DNA from: JBDRKN01 sp043813955
Lineage (GTDB): Bacteria > Patescibacteriota > Patescibacteriia > Patescibacteriales > Patescibacteriaceae
DNA length: 10,874 nucleotides
Reading direction: 5' to 3'
Assembly (NCBI GenBank): GCA_043813955.1
Contig: JBDRKN010000035.1
Coordinates: 1 to 10,874 of the forward strand
Shown: piece by piece, positions 5,741 to 10,874 of the stretch
How the letters are laid out: every line of letters begins with the position of its first letter
Position numbering within the stretch: the stretch's first letter is position 1
The notes under the pieces: model-generated
Database searches by the model: none
What the model was told of the DNA's origin: nothing
Seen by the model: the letters and a program-made list of their open reading frames with translations, nothing else
Position numbers and translations under genes: made by a program

Positions 5741-6352
5741 ATGAAAGATAACAGACCAAAAGAAAAGACTCTTGTTATTATAAAGCCAGACGGGGTCCAA
5801 AGATCATTGATTGGCGAGATTATTAATCGCTATGAGCGCATAGGATTAAAGCTGATTGGCCTTAAATTAGTATTGCCTAATAAGAAAATGGCTATTGAAC
5901 ATTATATGGCAGGAGGAGATGAATGGCTGGAAAATGTTGGCAAAAAAGCAATGTCTGCATATGAAAACCAGGGTATAAGGTCTCCTTTTGATACGCCCAG
6001 GGAATGCGGACAAGCTGTGTTGGCAAGGAATGCCAAGTATTTAAGCGCTGGCCCGGTTATTGCAATGGTTTGGCAGGGCAACAAGGCAGTAGAGCTTGTG
6101 CGCAAGATTACAGGAGGAACTGAGCCATTGACTTCTGATGTTGGAACTATTAGGGGAGATTTTACCCTAGATTCATATACTTTAGCTGACCAAAACGAGC
6201 GAAGCGTTAGAAATTTAATTCATGCGTCAGGAAATGTTGAAGAAGCAGAAAAAGAAATAAAGATTTGGTTTAAAAATAATGAATTATTAAATTACCGCTT
6301 GATTGCTGAAGAGATTCTTTATGATGTTAATTTAGACGGAATTTTGGAATAA
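5741..6352 (+). CDS. ndk: nucleoside diphosphate kinase with large insertion
   Basis: Transfers the gamma phosphate from ATP to nucleoside diphosphates through a phosphohistidine, balancing NTP pools; it complements pyrG in the same window. Family motifs in order are IIKPDGVQRSLIG (13-25, Lys15), HY (54-55), GPVIAMVWQG (104-113), TGGTEP (124-129), GTIRGDF (135-141) and NLIHASG with the catalytic His161, followed by EAEKEIKIWF. At 203 residues it is far longer than the usual 130-155. The extra sequence is mainly an insertion of roughly 30 residues between HY and GPV (about 56-100), a few residues around 149-156 before the active-site His, and a C-terminal extension after 180. The ATG at 5741 is chosen over an in-frame TTG at 5735. 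No Shine-Dalgarno is seen. It has its own promoter and terminator. Confidence 0.95.
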   Translation: MKDNRPKEKTLVIIKPDGVQRSLIGEIINRYERIGLKLIGLKLVLPNKKMAIEHYMAGGDEWLENVGKKAMSAYENQGIRSPFDTPRECGQAVLARNAKYLSAGPVIAMVWQGNKAVELVRKITGGTEPLTSDVGTIRGDFTLDSYTLADQNERSVRNLIHASGNVEEAEKEIKIWFKNNELLNYRLIAEEILYDVNLDGILE

Positions 6353-6392
6353 AAAACAAAAAAACAGTTTAAGATGCTGTTTTTTGTTTTTT
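6351..6392 (+). terminator. A/T hairpin terminator after ndk
   Basis: An A-rich left arm from 6351 ending ...ACAG (6367) pairs with the right arm CTG-T6-G-T6 (from 6377) with one bulged A around a 9-base loop. The long U-run is part of the stem. It starts within the ndk stop codon and its T-run supplies the -35 of the next promoter. The stem is GC-poor, so efficiency may be moderate. Confidence 0.65.
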
Positions 6393-6412
6393 CCACTCTT
6401 TCCTGCTATAAT
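6384..6412 (+). promoter_or_regulatory. promoter of divIC/ftsB-like gene
   Basis: -35 TTGTTT (6384-6389), 17-bp spacer, consensus -10 TATAAT (6407-6412) preceded by TGC (extended -10). Expected start near 6419, giving a leader of about 25 bases to the ATG at 6444. The -35 sits in the T-run of the ndk terminator. Confidence 0.75.
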
Positions 6413-6443
6413 TTTACTTAGATTGAAGCTTTCAGTTAATTTT

Positions 6444-6890
6444 ATGGTAAAAAGAAGAAAAAATATTATTATAAGATTTTTTACAAGCCAGATTTTTATC
6501 AGCCTTGCTTTGCTCGCCTTGCTTGTAATCATAGTCTTGCCCTTGGTCAGGGATTATCGCCAGCGCTATAATGTAGACAAAGAAGTTGCTGGCCTTAAAG
6601 AAGAAATCGCAGAAGCAGAATCACAGAATTCTGAATTTAGAAAAATGATTGAATATTTAGAATCTGATCAGTTTGTAGAAGAGCAGGCCAGAATTAATCT
6701 TGGATTAAAAAAACCAGGCGAAGAAGTAATAATAGTCCAGGGACAGCCAGATGAGCCAGAAAAAGAGGAAGTAATGAAAGAAGAGCCTTTAATCAATGAT
6801 CAGGCTATGATGTTGCTGAATAATTTTAAAAAATGGGTTTCTTATTTTTTCAAAACAGAAATGAGCCAAGAATGGGATTCGAACCCATGA
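6444..6890 (+). CDS. septum formation initiator, FtsB/DivIC family
   Basis: A 148-residue bitopic division protein: short basic cytoplasmic head (MVKRRKN), one transmembrane helix (about 14-36), a coiled coil (about 38-72), then YLESDQFVEEQARINLGLKK (70-89) and PGEEVIIV, the family's conserved juxta-coil region (ARekLgl..pGE). Such proteins link early and late divisome components. The C-terminus has an acidic linker and an amphipathic patch FKKWVSYFF (129-137). The final nine codons (MSQEWDSNP) and most of the coding overlap come from sequence antisense to the convergent tRNA-Thr gene, and the stop TGA (6888-6890) lies inside that gene. The start at 6444 is favoured over an in-frame TTG at 6384 in the ndk terminator. 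No Shine-Dalgarno is seen. Confidence 0.88.
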   Translation: MVKRRKNIIIRFFTSQIFISLALLALLVIIVLPLVRDYRQRYNVDKEVAGLKEEIAEAESQNSEFRKMIEYLESDQFVEEQARINLGLKKPGEEVIIVQGQPDEPEKEEVMKEEPLINDQAMMLLNNFKKWVSYFFKTEMSQEWDSNP

Positions 6891-6936
6891 CCTCTGCCTT
6901 ACGAAGGCATTGCTCTACCAGCTGAGCTATCTTGGC
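6864..6936 (-). tRNA. tRNA-Thr (anticodon CGT)
   Basis: A 73-nt cloverleaf: acceptor GCCAAGA/TCTTGGC (7 perfect pairs), D-arm GCTC...GAGC with AGCTGGTA loop, anticodon stem ATGCC/GGCAG (outermost pair is an A-G mismatch), loop TTCGTAA with anticodon CGT at 6903-6901 reading ACG, variable loop AGGTC, T-arm ATGGG-TTCGAAT-CCCAT, and discriminator U. G1-C72 and C2-G71 agree with threonine identity. The 3' CCA is not encoded (CAT follows), so CCA must be added after transcription. Its 3' 27 bases overlap the end of the opposing FtsB/DivIC-like gene. It has its own promoter on the minus strand. Confidence 0.95.
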
Positions 6937-6937
6937 C

Positions 6938-6966
6938 TGTTTAAGAAGCTGGTTCTATGATATAAT
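6938..6966 (+). promoter_or_regulatory. promoter of the envelope operon (DPBB-S11, ftsE, ftsX)
   Basis: Consensus -10 TATAAT (6961-6966) preceded by TGA (extended -10). The -35 at 17-bp spacing is poor (TGTTTA, 6938-6943). Expected start near 6973, leader about 23 bases to the ATG at 6996. The -10 overlaps the -10 of the divergent tRNA promoter. Confidence 0.65.
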
Positions 6967-6993
6967 TGTATTGTTATTATTTAACCAAGTCAA
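6965..6993 (-). promoter_or_regulatory. tRNA-Thr promoter
   Basis: On the minus strand: -35 TTGACT (6993-6988), 17-bp spacer, -10 TACAAT (6970-6965). Initiation near 6958 gives a leader of about 22 bases before the mature tRNA 5' end at 6936. Unlike the protein-gene promoters here it lacks a TG extension. Confidence 0.7.
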
Positions 6994-6995
6994 CT

Positions 6996-8612
6996 ATGAA
7001 ACATCGTTATTATTGGATTATGATATTGCTGTCATTTATGGCCGGCAATTTTGTTTATGCAGGAGAAATAGGACTTTATGCCAAGCTTTACCACTCTGAA
7101 AATGCCATAGTTCAGACACAGGTTGAAGCTGTAATATCTGAGTTAATTGATAACCCTAGAGTTAATATTAATTTAAGCGCAGGGCAGACAGCAAGCGTTT
7201 TTGATGACAAATTTCAGATTATATTTAAGCCAGATAGCTTGCTAATGCCAACAAAAATTGAATTAGAGCAAATTATTCAGCCAATGGATATGCCGTGGAA
7301 TCTTCAAAAGCTAAGCAATATTTATCAGTTTGATTTTGTTAATGACCAGGCTCTTGGGGATCAGCCGTTTACAGTACAGATTAGTTATGATCAGGAGAGT
7401 AATGTCTATAAGCAGATTTTCTATTATGACAATATTCAGAACAGCTGGAAGCCTTTGCCAAGCATGGATTATCCAAGCGAAAAATTTGCGCAAGCAACGA
7501 TTCAATTTCCTTTTGCCCGCTTGGCTGTTTTTTCTCATTATGGTGTCCTGACTGCTGGCAAGGCCAGCTGGTATGCGTATAAGGGGGGTGATTTTGCTGC
7601 TTCGCCTGATTTTCCAAATGGATCAATTATTAGAGTGGTTAACTTAGATAATGCCAAATCAGTTGATGTCACAATTAATGACTGGGGGCCAGAACGCGAC
7701 AAATTTCCTGACAGAGCTATTGATTTAGACAAGGTGGCCTTTGCTAAGATTGCCAGCCTAGGCGTTGGAGTCATTAATGTAAGACTTGAACCCCTCTATG
7801 TAGCTCCAGACAGCTATGGCCGAGTTTTAGGCGTTAAAACAGCAGGCATGGCTAATGAGCCGTTGTTAACCGCTAAATCAGCAGTTATTATGGACGCGCA
7901 GGACGGCAAAGTATTGTTTGATAAAAATGGGAGTGAAATAATGCCATTAGCCAGCTTAACAAAATTAATTGCTGTTGATGTATATTTAAAGACTAAGCCA
8001 AATTTATTTTCTACTGTGGAGTATAAGTATGAAGATGAGAAAATCACGCATCAATACTGCAGTCCCTGGGAATCAGCAAAAATTAAATTAAAAGATGGTG
8101 ATAAGGTTTTAGCCAAGGATTTGATTTATGCTGTTTTAGTCAGATCAGCTAATAATGCTGTTGAAACCTTGGTCAGAGCAAGCGGTTTGCCAAGGAATGA
8201 ATTCATAGCCCGCATGAATAGCTATGTAAGAGAATGGGGCGCTCTTAGCACTAATTTTGTTGAGCCTACTGGCTTGTCTGTTGATAATGTGAGTACTACC
8301 AAAGATTATGCTATAATAATAAGGGAAATATTTAAGAATTCTACTATTGCTAAAGCCAGCATCGCTTCTGAATATGAGTTTACAACTCTTAATACTAATG
8401 AAGAGCATAAGGTAAGGAATACTAACAAGCTGGTAGCGACTCATCCTGAGATTATTGGTTCTAAGACAGGATATCTGCATGAGGCTAAACACTGCTTGGC
8501 TGTTAAGATTAAGCATGATAAAGAATTTTTAATTGTAATCTTTGGAGCTGATAGCAGGGATATAAGCTCTAATGAAATGTTAGATTTAATTACATATTCT
8601 TCTGGACTATGA
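6996..8612 (+). CDS. secreted fusion of RlpA-like double-psi barrel and D-Ala-D-Ala carboxypeptidase (S11) domains
   Basis: A 538-residue exported protein. A signal peptide (1-22, cleavage likely VYA|GE) is followed by a beta-rich N-terminal region of unrecognised family (about 30-185). Next is an RlpA-like DPBB domain (about 187-265: GKASWYAYKGG, GSIIRVVNLDNAKSVDVTIN, DWGPERDKFPDRAIDLDKVA). Last is a penicillin-binding-type S11 peptidase with SLTK (Ser320, Lys323), SAN (384-386) and KTG (490-492), all three active-site motifs intact. In the DPBB the usual AAH-x-LP-G-T stretch reads AASPDFPNGS, so its His is missing, while the Asp of D-x-GP (Asp229) is kept. Predicted role: binding or cleaving glycan strands and trimming or cutting stem peptides outside the membrane. 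The ATG at 6996 begins the signal peptide; the in-frame TTG at 6966 lies in the -10 box. Its TGA overlaps the ftsE start (ATGA). Confidence 0.9.
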   Translation: MKHRYYWIMILLSFMAGNFVYAGEIGLYAKLYHSENAIVQTQVEAVISELIDNPRVNINLSAGQTASVFDDKFQIIFKPDSLLMPTKIELEQIIQPMDMPWNLQKLSNIYQFDFVNDQALGDQPFTVQISYDQESNVYKQIFYYDNIQNSWKPLPSMDYPSEKFAQATIQFPFARLAVFSHYGVLTAGKASWYAYKGGDFAASPDFPNGSIIRVVNLDNAKSVDVTINDWGPERDKFPDRAIDLDKVAFAKIASLGVGVINVRLEPLYVAPDSYGRVLGVKTAGMANEPLLTAKSAVIMDAQDGKVLFDKNGSEIMPLASLTKLIAVDVYLKTKPNLFSTVEYKYEDEKITHQYCSPWESAKIKLKDGDKVLAKDLIYAVLVRSANNAVETLVRASGLPRNEFIARMNSYVREWGALSTNFVEPTGLSVDNVSTTKDYAIIIREIFKNSTIAKASIASEYEFTTLNTNEEHKVRNTNKLVATHPEIIGSKTGYLHEAKHCLAVKIKHDKEFLIVIFGADSRDISSNEMLDLITYSSGL

Positions 8613-9289
8613 TTAGATTAGATAAAATTAGTAAAATTTATGAGCCAAATGTCATTGCCTTGGATGATGTAAGTTTTCATATAAAGCCTGGCGAGTTTGT
8701 TTCCTTGGTAGGCCAGTCAGGAACTGGCAAGACAACTTTTGTCAAGCTTTTAACAGGAGAAGAAAGGGCAACTAATGGTAAAATCAAGGTTGGCGGCTGG
8801 GATATTACATATTTAAGACAGAGAGATATTCCGCATTTGCGCAGGCAGATAGCTGTCGTGTTCCAGGATTTTAATCTCTTGCCTAAAAAAACATTGCTTG
8901 AAAATGTTGAATTTGCTTTGCAGGTTTGCGGAAAGCCAAAAAAGAAAATCAAATCTGTTGCTCCGAAAGTAATGAAAATAGTTGGTTTAGAAAGCAAGAT
9001 GAACAGGTATCCGCATGAAGTTTCAGGAGGCGAAAAGCAGAGGGCTGCTATTGCCCGCGCTTTGGTTTATCAGCCAAAGATTCTCTTGGCCGATGAGCCT
9101 ACAGGCAACCTTGATTCTATTAACGCAAAGGATATTGTTCAGTTATTATTAAAGATTAATAAATTTGGAACTACTGTAGTTTTAGTAACCCATAACAAAG
9201 ATATTGTTAATAAATTAAAAAAAAGAGTGCTTACTTTGCATGATGGACGCTTAATCGGAGATCAAGAAATAGGCAAGTATGTAATTTAG
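8609..9289 (+). CDS. ftsE: cell division ATP-binding protein FtsE
   Basis: ABC ATPase of the FtsEX complex, which works at the membrane to activate peptidoglycan hydrolases during division. The 226 residues carry Walker A GQSGTGKT (35-42), Q-loop FQDFNLLP (Gln86), signature SGGEKQR (139-145), Walker B ILLADEPTGNLD (158-169, Glu163) and the switch His195 (VTHN). The sequence FQDFNLLPKKTLLENVEFAL and the downstream FtsX distinguish it from related LolD/MacB-type ATPases. It starts 4 bases inside the preceding gene (ATGA) and ends 2 bases before ftsX, so the three genes are almost certainly translated from one message. No Shine-Dalgarno is seen, and translational coupling is likely. Confidence 0.93.
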   Translation: MIRLDKISKIYEPNVIALDDVSFHIKPGEFVSLVGQSGTGKTTFVKLLTGEERATNGKIKVGGWDITYLRQRDIPHLRRQIAVVFQDFNLLPKKTLLENVEFALQVCGKPKKKIKSVAPKVMKIVGLESKMNRYPHEVSGGEKQRAAIARALVYQPKILLADEPTGNLDSINAKDIVQLLLKINKFGTTVVLVTHNKDIVNKLKKRVLTLHDGRLIGDQEIGKYVI

Positions 9290-9291
9290 CT

Positions 9292-10203
9292 ATGTTTGTA
9301 TTTATCTGGCGCATAATTAAATTCAGCTTTCAGGATATTTTAAGAAATATCTGGCTTTCTATTGTAACAGTTTTGATTTTGATTTTGACTTTGCTCTCGG
9401 TTAATCTCTTGATAGGCGTGCAGGCAATCAGCACAGCAACAGTAGAAACAATCAAAGACAAGGTTGATATATCATTGTATTTAGATGCTGACGCTCCTGA
9501 AGATAGAATTACCTCGCTCAAGGCCAGGATTTCTGTTTTAGAAAACGTTCAGGATGTTAGATATATCTCGCAGGCAGAAGCTTTGCAGTCTTTTCAAGCC
9601 AGGCATCAAAATGATCCTAAAATTATTGAAGCCCTGCAGGAGCTGGACAAAAATCCTCTAACTCCGAGCTTGGTGATTATACCAAAGGACACTAATAAGT
9701 TTGATGAATTAATAGCCGAGCTTAACAGAATCAGCGACAGCATTATTGAATCTCGCAATTTTGATGACCATAAAGCAATGCTGGCAAAGATTGACGCTAT
9801 TACAAACAAGGTAAGCGACGCAGGATTTTTAGTAAGCTCTATCTTTATCTTTATCTCTTTATTAGTAATATTTAATACTGTCCGGGTAGCAATCTATACT
9901 CATCGCAATGAAATTGGCATTATGCGCCTTGTAGGCGCCTCTGACTGGTTTATACGGTCTCCTTTCCTTATTTCCAGCTTAATCTATACTTTAGTAGCCA
10001 TGATTGTCGTAATTATTGTTTTTTACGCCTTTTTAACATTATTGCATCCATATTTGCAAACATTTTTTGTAAATTATAATTTTAATATAATAGTATATTT
10101 TTCCAGCAATTTCATGGGAATATTTGGCCTGCAGTTTATTGTAGCAGCTATTGTTAATCTATCAGCCAGCCTATTAGCTGTGGGCAAGTATTCAAAGGTT
10201 TAG
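9292..10203 (+). CDS. ftsX: cell division protein FtsX
   Basis: Membrane partner of FtsE, 303 residues with the family's four transmembrane segments: about 21-45, 178-202, 222-249 and 272-297. A large external domain lies between the first two (about 46-175; VDISLYLDADAPEDRI, then LENVQDVRYISQAEAL), the part that contacts peptidoglycan hydrolases or their adaptors in other bacteria. The cytoplasmic loop after TM2 has RNEIGIMRLVGAS (205-217), the conserved FtsX coupling motif. The N-terminus (FIWRIIKFSFQDILRN) is typical. It closes the operon and is followed by a strong terminator. Confidence 0.95.
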   Translation: MFVFIWRIIKFSFQDILRNIWLSIVTVLILILTLLSVNLLIGVQAISTATVETIKDKVDISLYLDADAPEDRITSLKARISVLENVQDVRYISQAEALQSFQARHQNDPKIIEALQELDKNPLTPSLVIIPKDTNKFDELIAELNRISDSIIESRNFDDHKAMLAKIDAITNKVSDAGFLVSSIFIFISLLVIFNTVRVAIYTHRNEIGIMRLVGASDWFIRSPFLISSLIYTLVAMIVVIIVFYAFLTLLHPYLQTFFVNYNFNIIVYFSSNFMGIFGLQFIVAAIVNLSASLLAVGKYSKV

Positions 10204-10254
10204 ATTGATAAATAGGTATTTACCAGTTATGTAAAAATAATAATCTATTTTAAA

Positions 10255-10297
10255 AATAAAAATAAGCCGTCAGCGATTAACGTTGGCGGCGTTTTTA
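10255..10297. terminator. bidirectional terminator between ftsX and the second toxin-antitoxin pair
   Basis: GCCGTCAGCG (10266-10275) pairs over 10 bp, with two G-T wobbles, with CGTTGGCGGC (10281-10290) around a 5-base loop. A T-run follows on the right and an A-rich run precedes on the left, so it can end ftsX and the convergent toxin gene. The remaining bases of the 10204-10322 gap hold nothing recognisable. Confidence 0.85.
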
Positions 10298-10322
10298 TTA
10301 TCCAAAACCACTAAATACAAAT

Positions 10323-10574
10323 CTATTGATAATGCTTAGTAAACATAATAATTTCAATTCTATTATTTGTTAATACGCAAATACCGCGATATTTTTTATC
10401 TAATCTAAAACTGTAGAAAATTGTGCCTTGTAAAATAATTTTCTTGAAATTCAATGAAGGGTGAGATAAATCATTAGCTAAAAATTGTTTAACTTTTTGC
10501 CATTTTTTAACTAAACCATGCTTAATTAAATAATTAGCCAAGTCATGCCTGATTGGCAAAATAATATAAGTCAT
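10323..10574 (-). CDS. RelE-like toxin of second toxin-antitoxin pair
   Basis: An 83-residue basic protein. KKWQKVKQFLANDLSHPSL (23-41) followed by FKKIILQGTIFYSFRLDKKY (43-62), YRGICVL and a C-terminal FTKHYQ matches the layout of small RelE/ParE-superfamily toxins: helix, HPSL turn, YSFRL strand with Arg57, Tyr62-Arg63, and a terminal His81. Its ATG directly abuts the antitoxin TAA (TAA|ATG) with no gap, so it is translated by coupling or re-initiation. It is the only ATG start here with A rather than T at -1. RNA cleavage is the likely activity, but ParE-like gyrase poisoning cannot be excluded. It converges on ftsX. Confidence 0.75.
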   Translation of the reverse strand: MTYIILPIRHDLANYLIKHGLVKKWQKVKQFLANDLSHPSLNFKKIILQGTIFYSFRLDKKYRGICVLTNNRIEIIMFTKHYQ

Positions 10575-10856
10575 TTATTTTTTGCCCTTAGAATAAAAGT
10601 CAGACTTTTCATAATTAGCTAATAATTGCTTTTTAAATTCTTGGCTGAAATTAGTTTTAGCTAAATTAGATTTTAACTGATTAAGAGAAATCCAATTAGT
10701 ATCTTCTAATTCTACTAACTGAATAGGCTTAATAATAATTTCTTTTGTTTTGGCATTTAAAACAGCCTTTAAAGTATTAGACTCAAAAAGCTGGCGCCAA
10801 GCCTTGGGAATGGTGATTTGTCCTGTGCCAAAAATTTTTAAAATGGTTTTTTCCAT
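10575..10856 (-). CDS. AbrB/MazE-fold antitoxin
   Basis: A 93-residue protein whose N-terminal half is a SpoVT/AbrB swapped-hairpin DNA-binding domain: ILKIFGTGQITIPKAWRQLF (5-24), with the hallmark GQITIPK, then LKAVLNAKTKEIIIKP (29-44). The C-terminal half (about 50-90) is polar and helical, as expected for a toxin-binding tail. The start at 10856 is needed to keep the first strand of the fold. Its promoter must lie mostly beyond the window: a TATAAT on the minus strand at 10863-10858 is too close to the ATG to serve it. By family habit it should repress its own operon and neutralise the adjacent toxin. Confidence 0.8.
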   Translation of the reverse strand: MEKTILKIFGTGQITIPKAWRQLFESNTLKAVLNAKTKEIIIKPIQLVELEDTNWISLNQLKSNLAKTNFSQEFKKQLLANYEKSDFYSKGKK

Positions 10857-10874
10857 AATTATATAATTATTTAT

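Noticed and set aside
5543..5800. 85-codon minus-strand frame across the toxin-ndk gap
   Set aside because: It covers the ndk promoter and the starts/ends of two real genes, and its product has no recognisable feature.
8603..8612. Possible TGA recoding (Gly or Trp)
   Set aside because: TGA ends the DPBB-S11, MBL and divIC frames at sensible places and glycine and tryptophan are encoded by GGN and TGG throughout.
10858..10863. TATAAT on the minus strand just before the AbrB antitoxin
   Set aside because: It ends one base from the required ATG, so a transcript from it would lack the start codon; the region is simple AT-rich sequence at the window edge.

Overview
The window is about 10.9 kb of compact, AT-rich bacterial chromosome carrying housekeeping genes, with short spacers and no phage or IS genes. 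Gene content and protein style suggest a Patescibacteria/CPR (Parcubacteria-like) genome: an enlarged nucleoside diphosphate kinase, a DUF5667-type secreted protein, a stand-alone ComEC-like metallo-hydrolase, a CPR-style FtsB/DivIC, and almost no Shine-Dalgarno sequences. This placement is inference from protein features, not from a marker phylogeny. TGA works as a stop here (for example in the ATGA overlap at 8609-8612), so the TGA=Gly code of Gracilibacteria/Absconditabacteria does not apply.

Layout. 1-129: C-terminal part or whole of a tiny membrane protein. 133-1794: CTP synthase (pyrG), then a bidirectional terminator shared with rpmA (ribosomal protein L27, minus strand). 2196-2264: back-to-back promoters for rpmA and a thioredoxin gene. 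The thioredoxin gene is followed by an unrecognised 132-aa protein, the only gene here with a strong Shine-Dalgarno. 3089-4117: secreted coiled-coil DUF5667-like protein. 4168-4998: membrane-anchored ComEC-type metallo-beta-lactamase-fold hydrolase. 5071-5589: a type II toxin-antitoxin pair with its own promoter. 5741-6352: nucleoside diphosphate kinase with a large insertion. 6444-6890: FtsB/DivIC, whose last codons and stop lie inside a convergent tRNA-Thr(CGT) gene (6864-6936, minus). 6996-10203: an envelope operon of three tightly packed genes, a secreted protein fusing an RlpA-like double-psi barrel to a D-Ala-D-Ala carboxypeptidase (S11) domain, then FtsE and FtsX. 10323-10856: a second toxin-antitoxin pair (AbrB-fold antitoxin, RelE-like toxin) on the minus strand.

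How the parts work together. The right half is about cell division and peptidoglycan: DivIC/FtsB, FtsEX and a periplasmic or cell-surface enzyme translationally coupled to FtsE. FtsEX normally controls peptidoglycan hydrolases from across the membrane, so the fusion protein is a natural candidate client. The left half is nucleotide metabolism, translation and redox.

Expression signals are unusually uniform. Eight promoters could be read by eye, all with a 17-bp spacer, and the seven mRNA promoters all carry a TG-extended -10. Thirteen of the fourteen ATG-initiated genes have T at -1 (TATG), while only the GTG-started gene has a clear Shine-Dalgarno. Terminators, promoters and coding ends interlock repeatedly. 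No intergenic stretch exceeds 300 bases; the longest, 5590-5740, holds the ndk promoter and a small palindrome.
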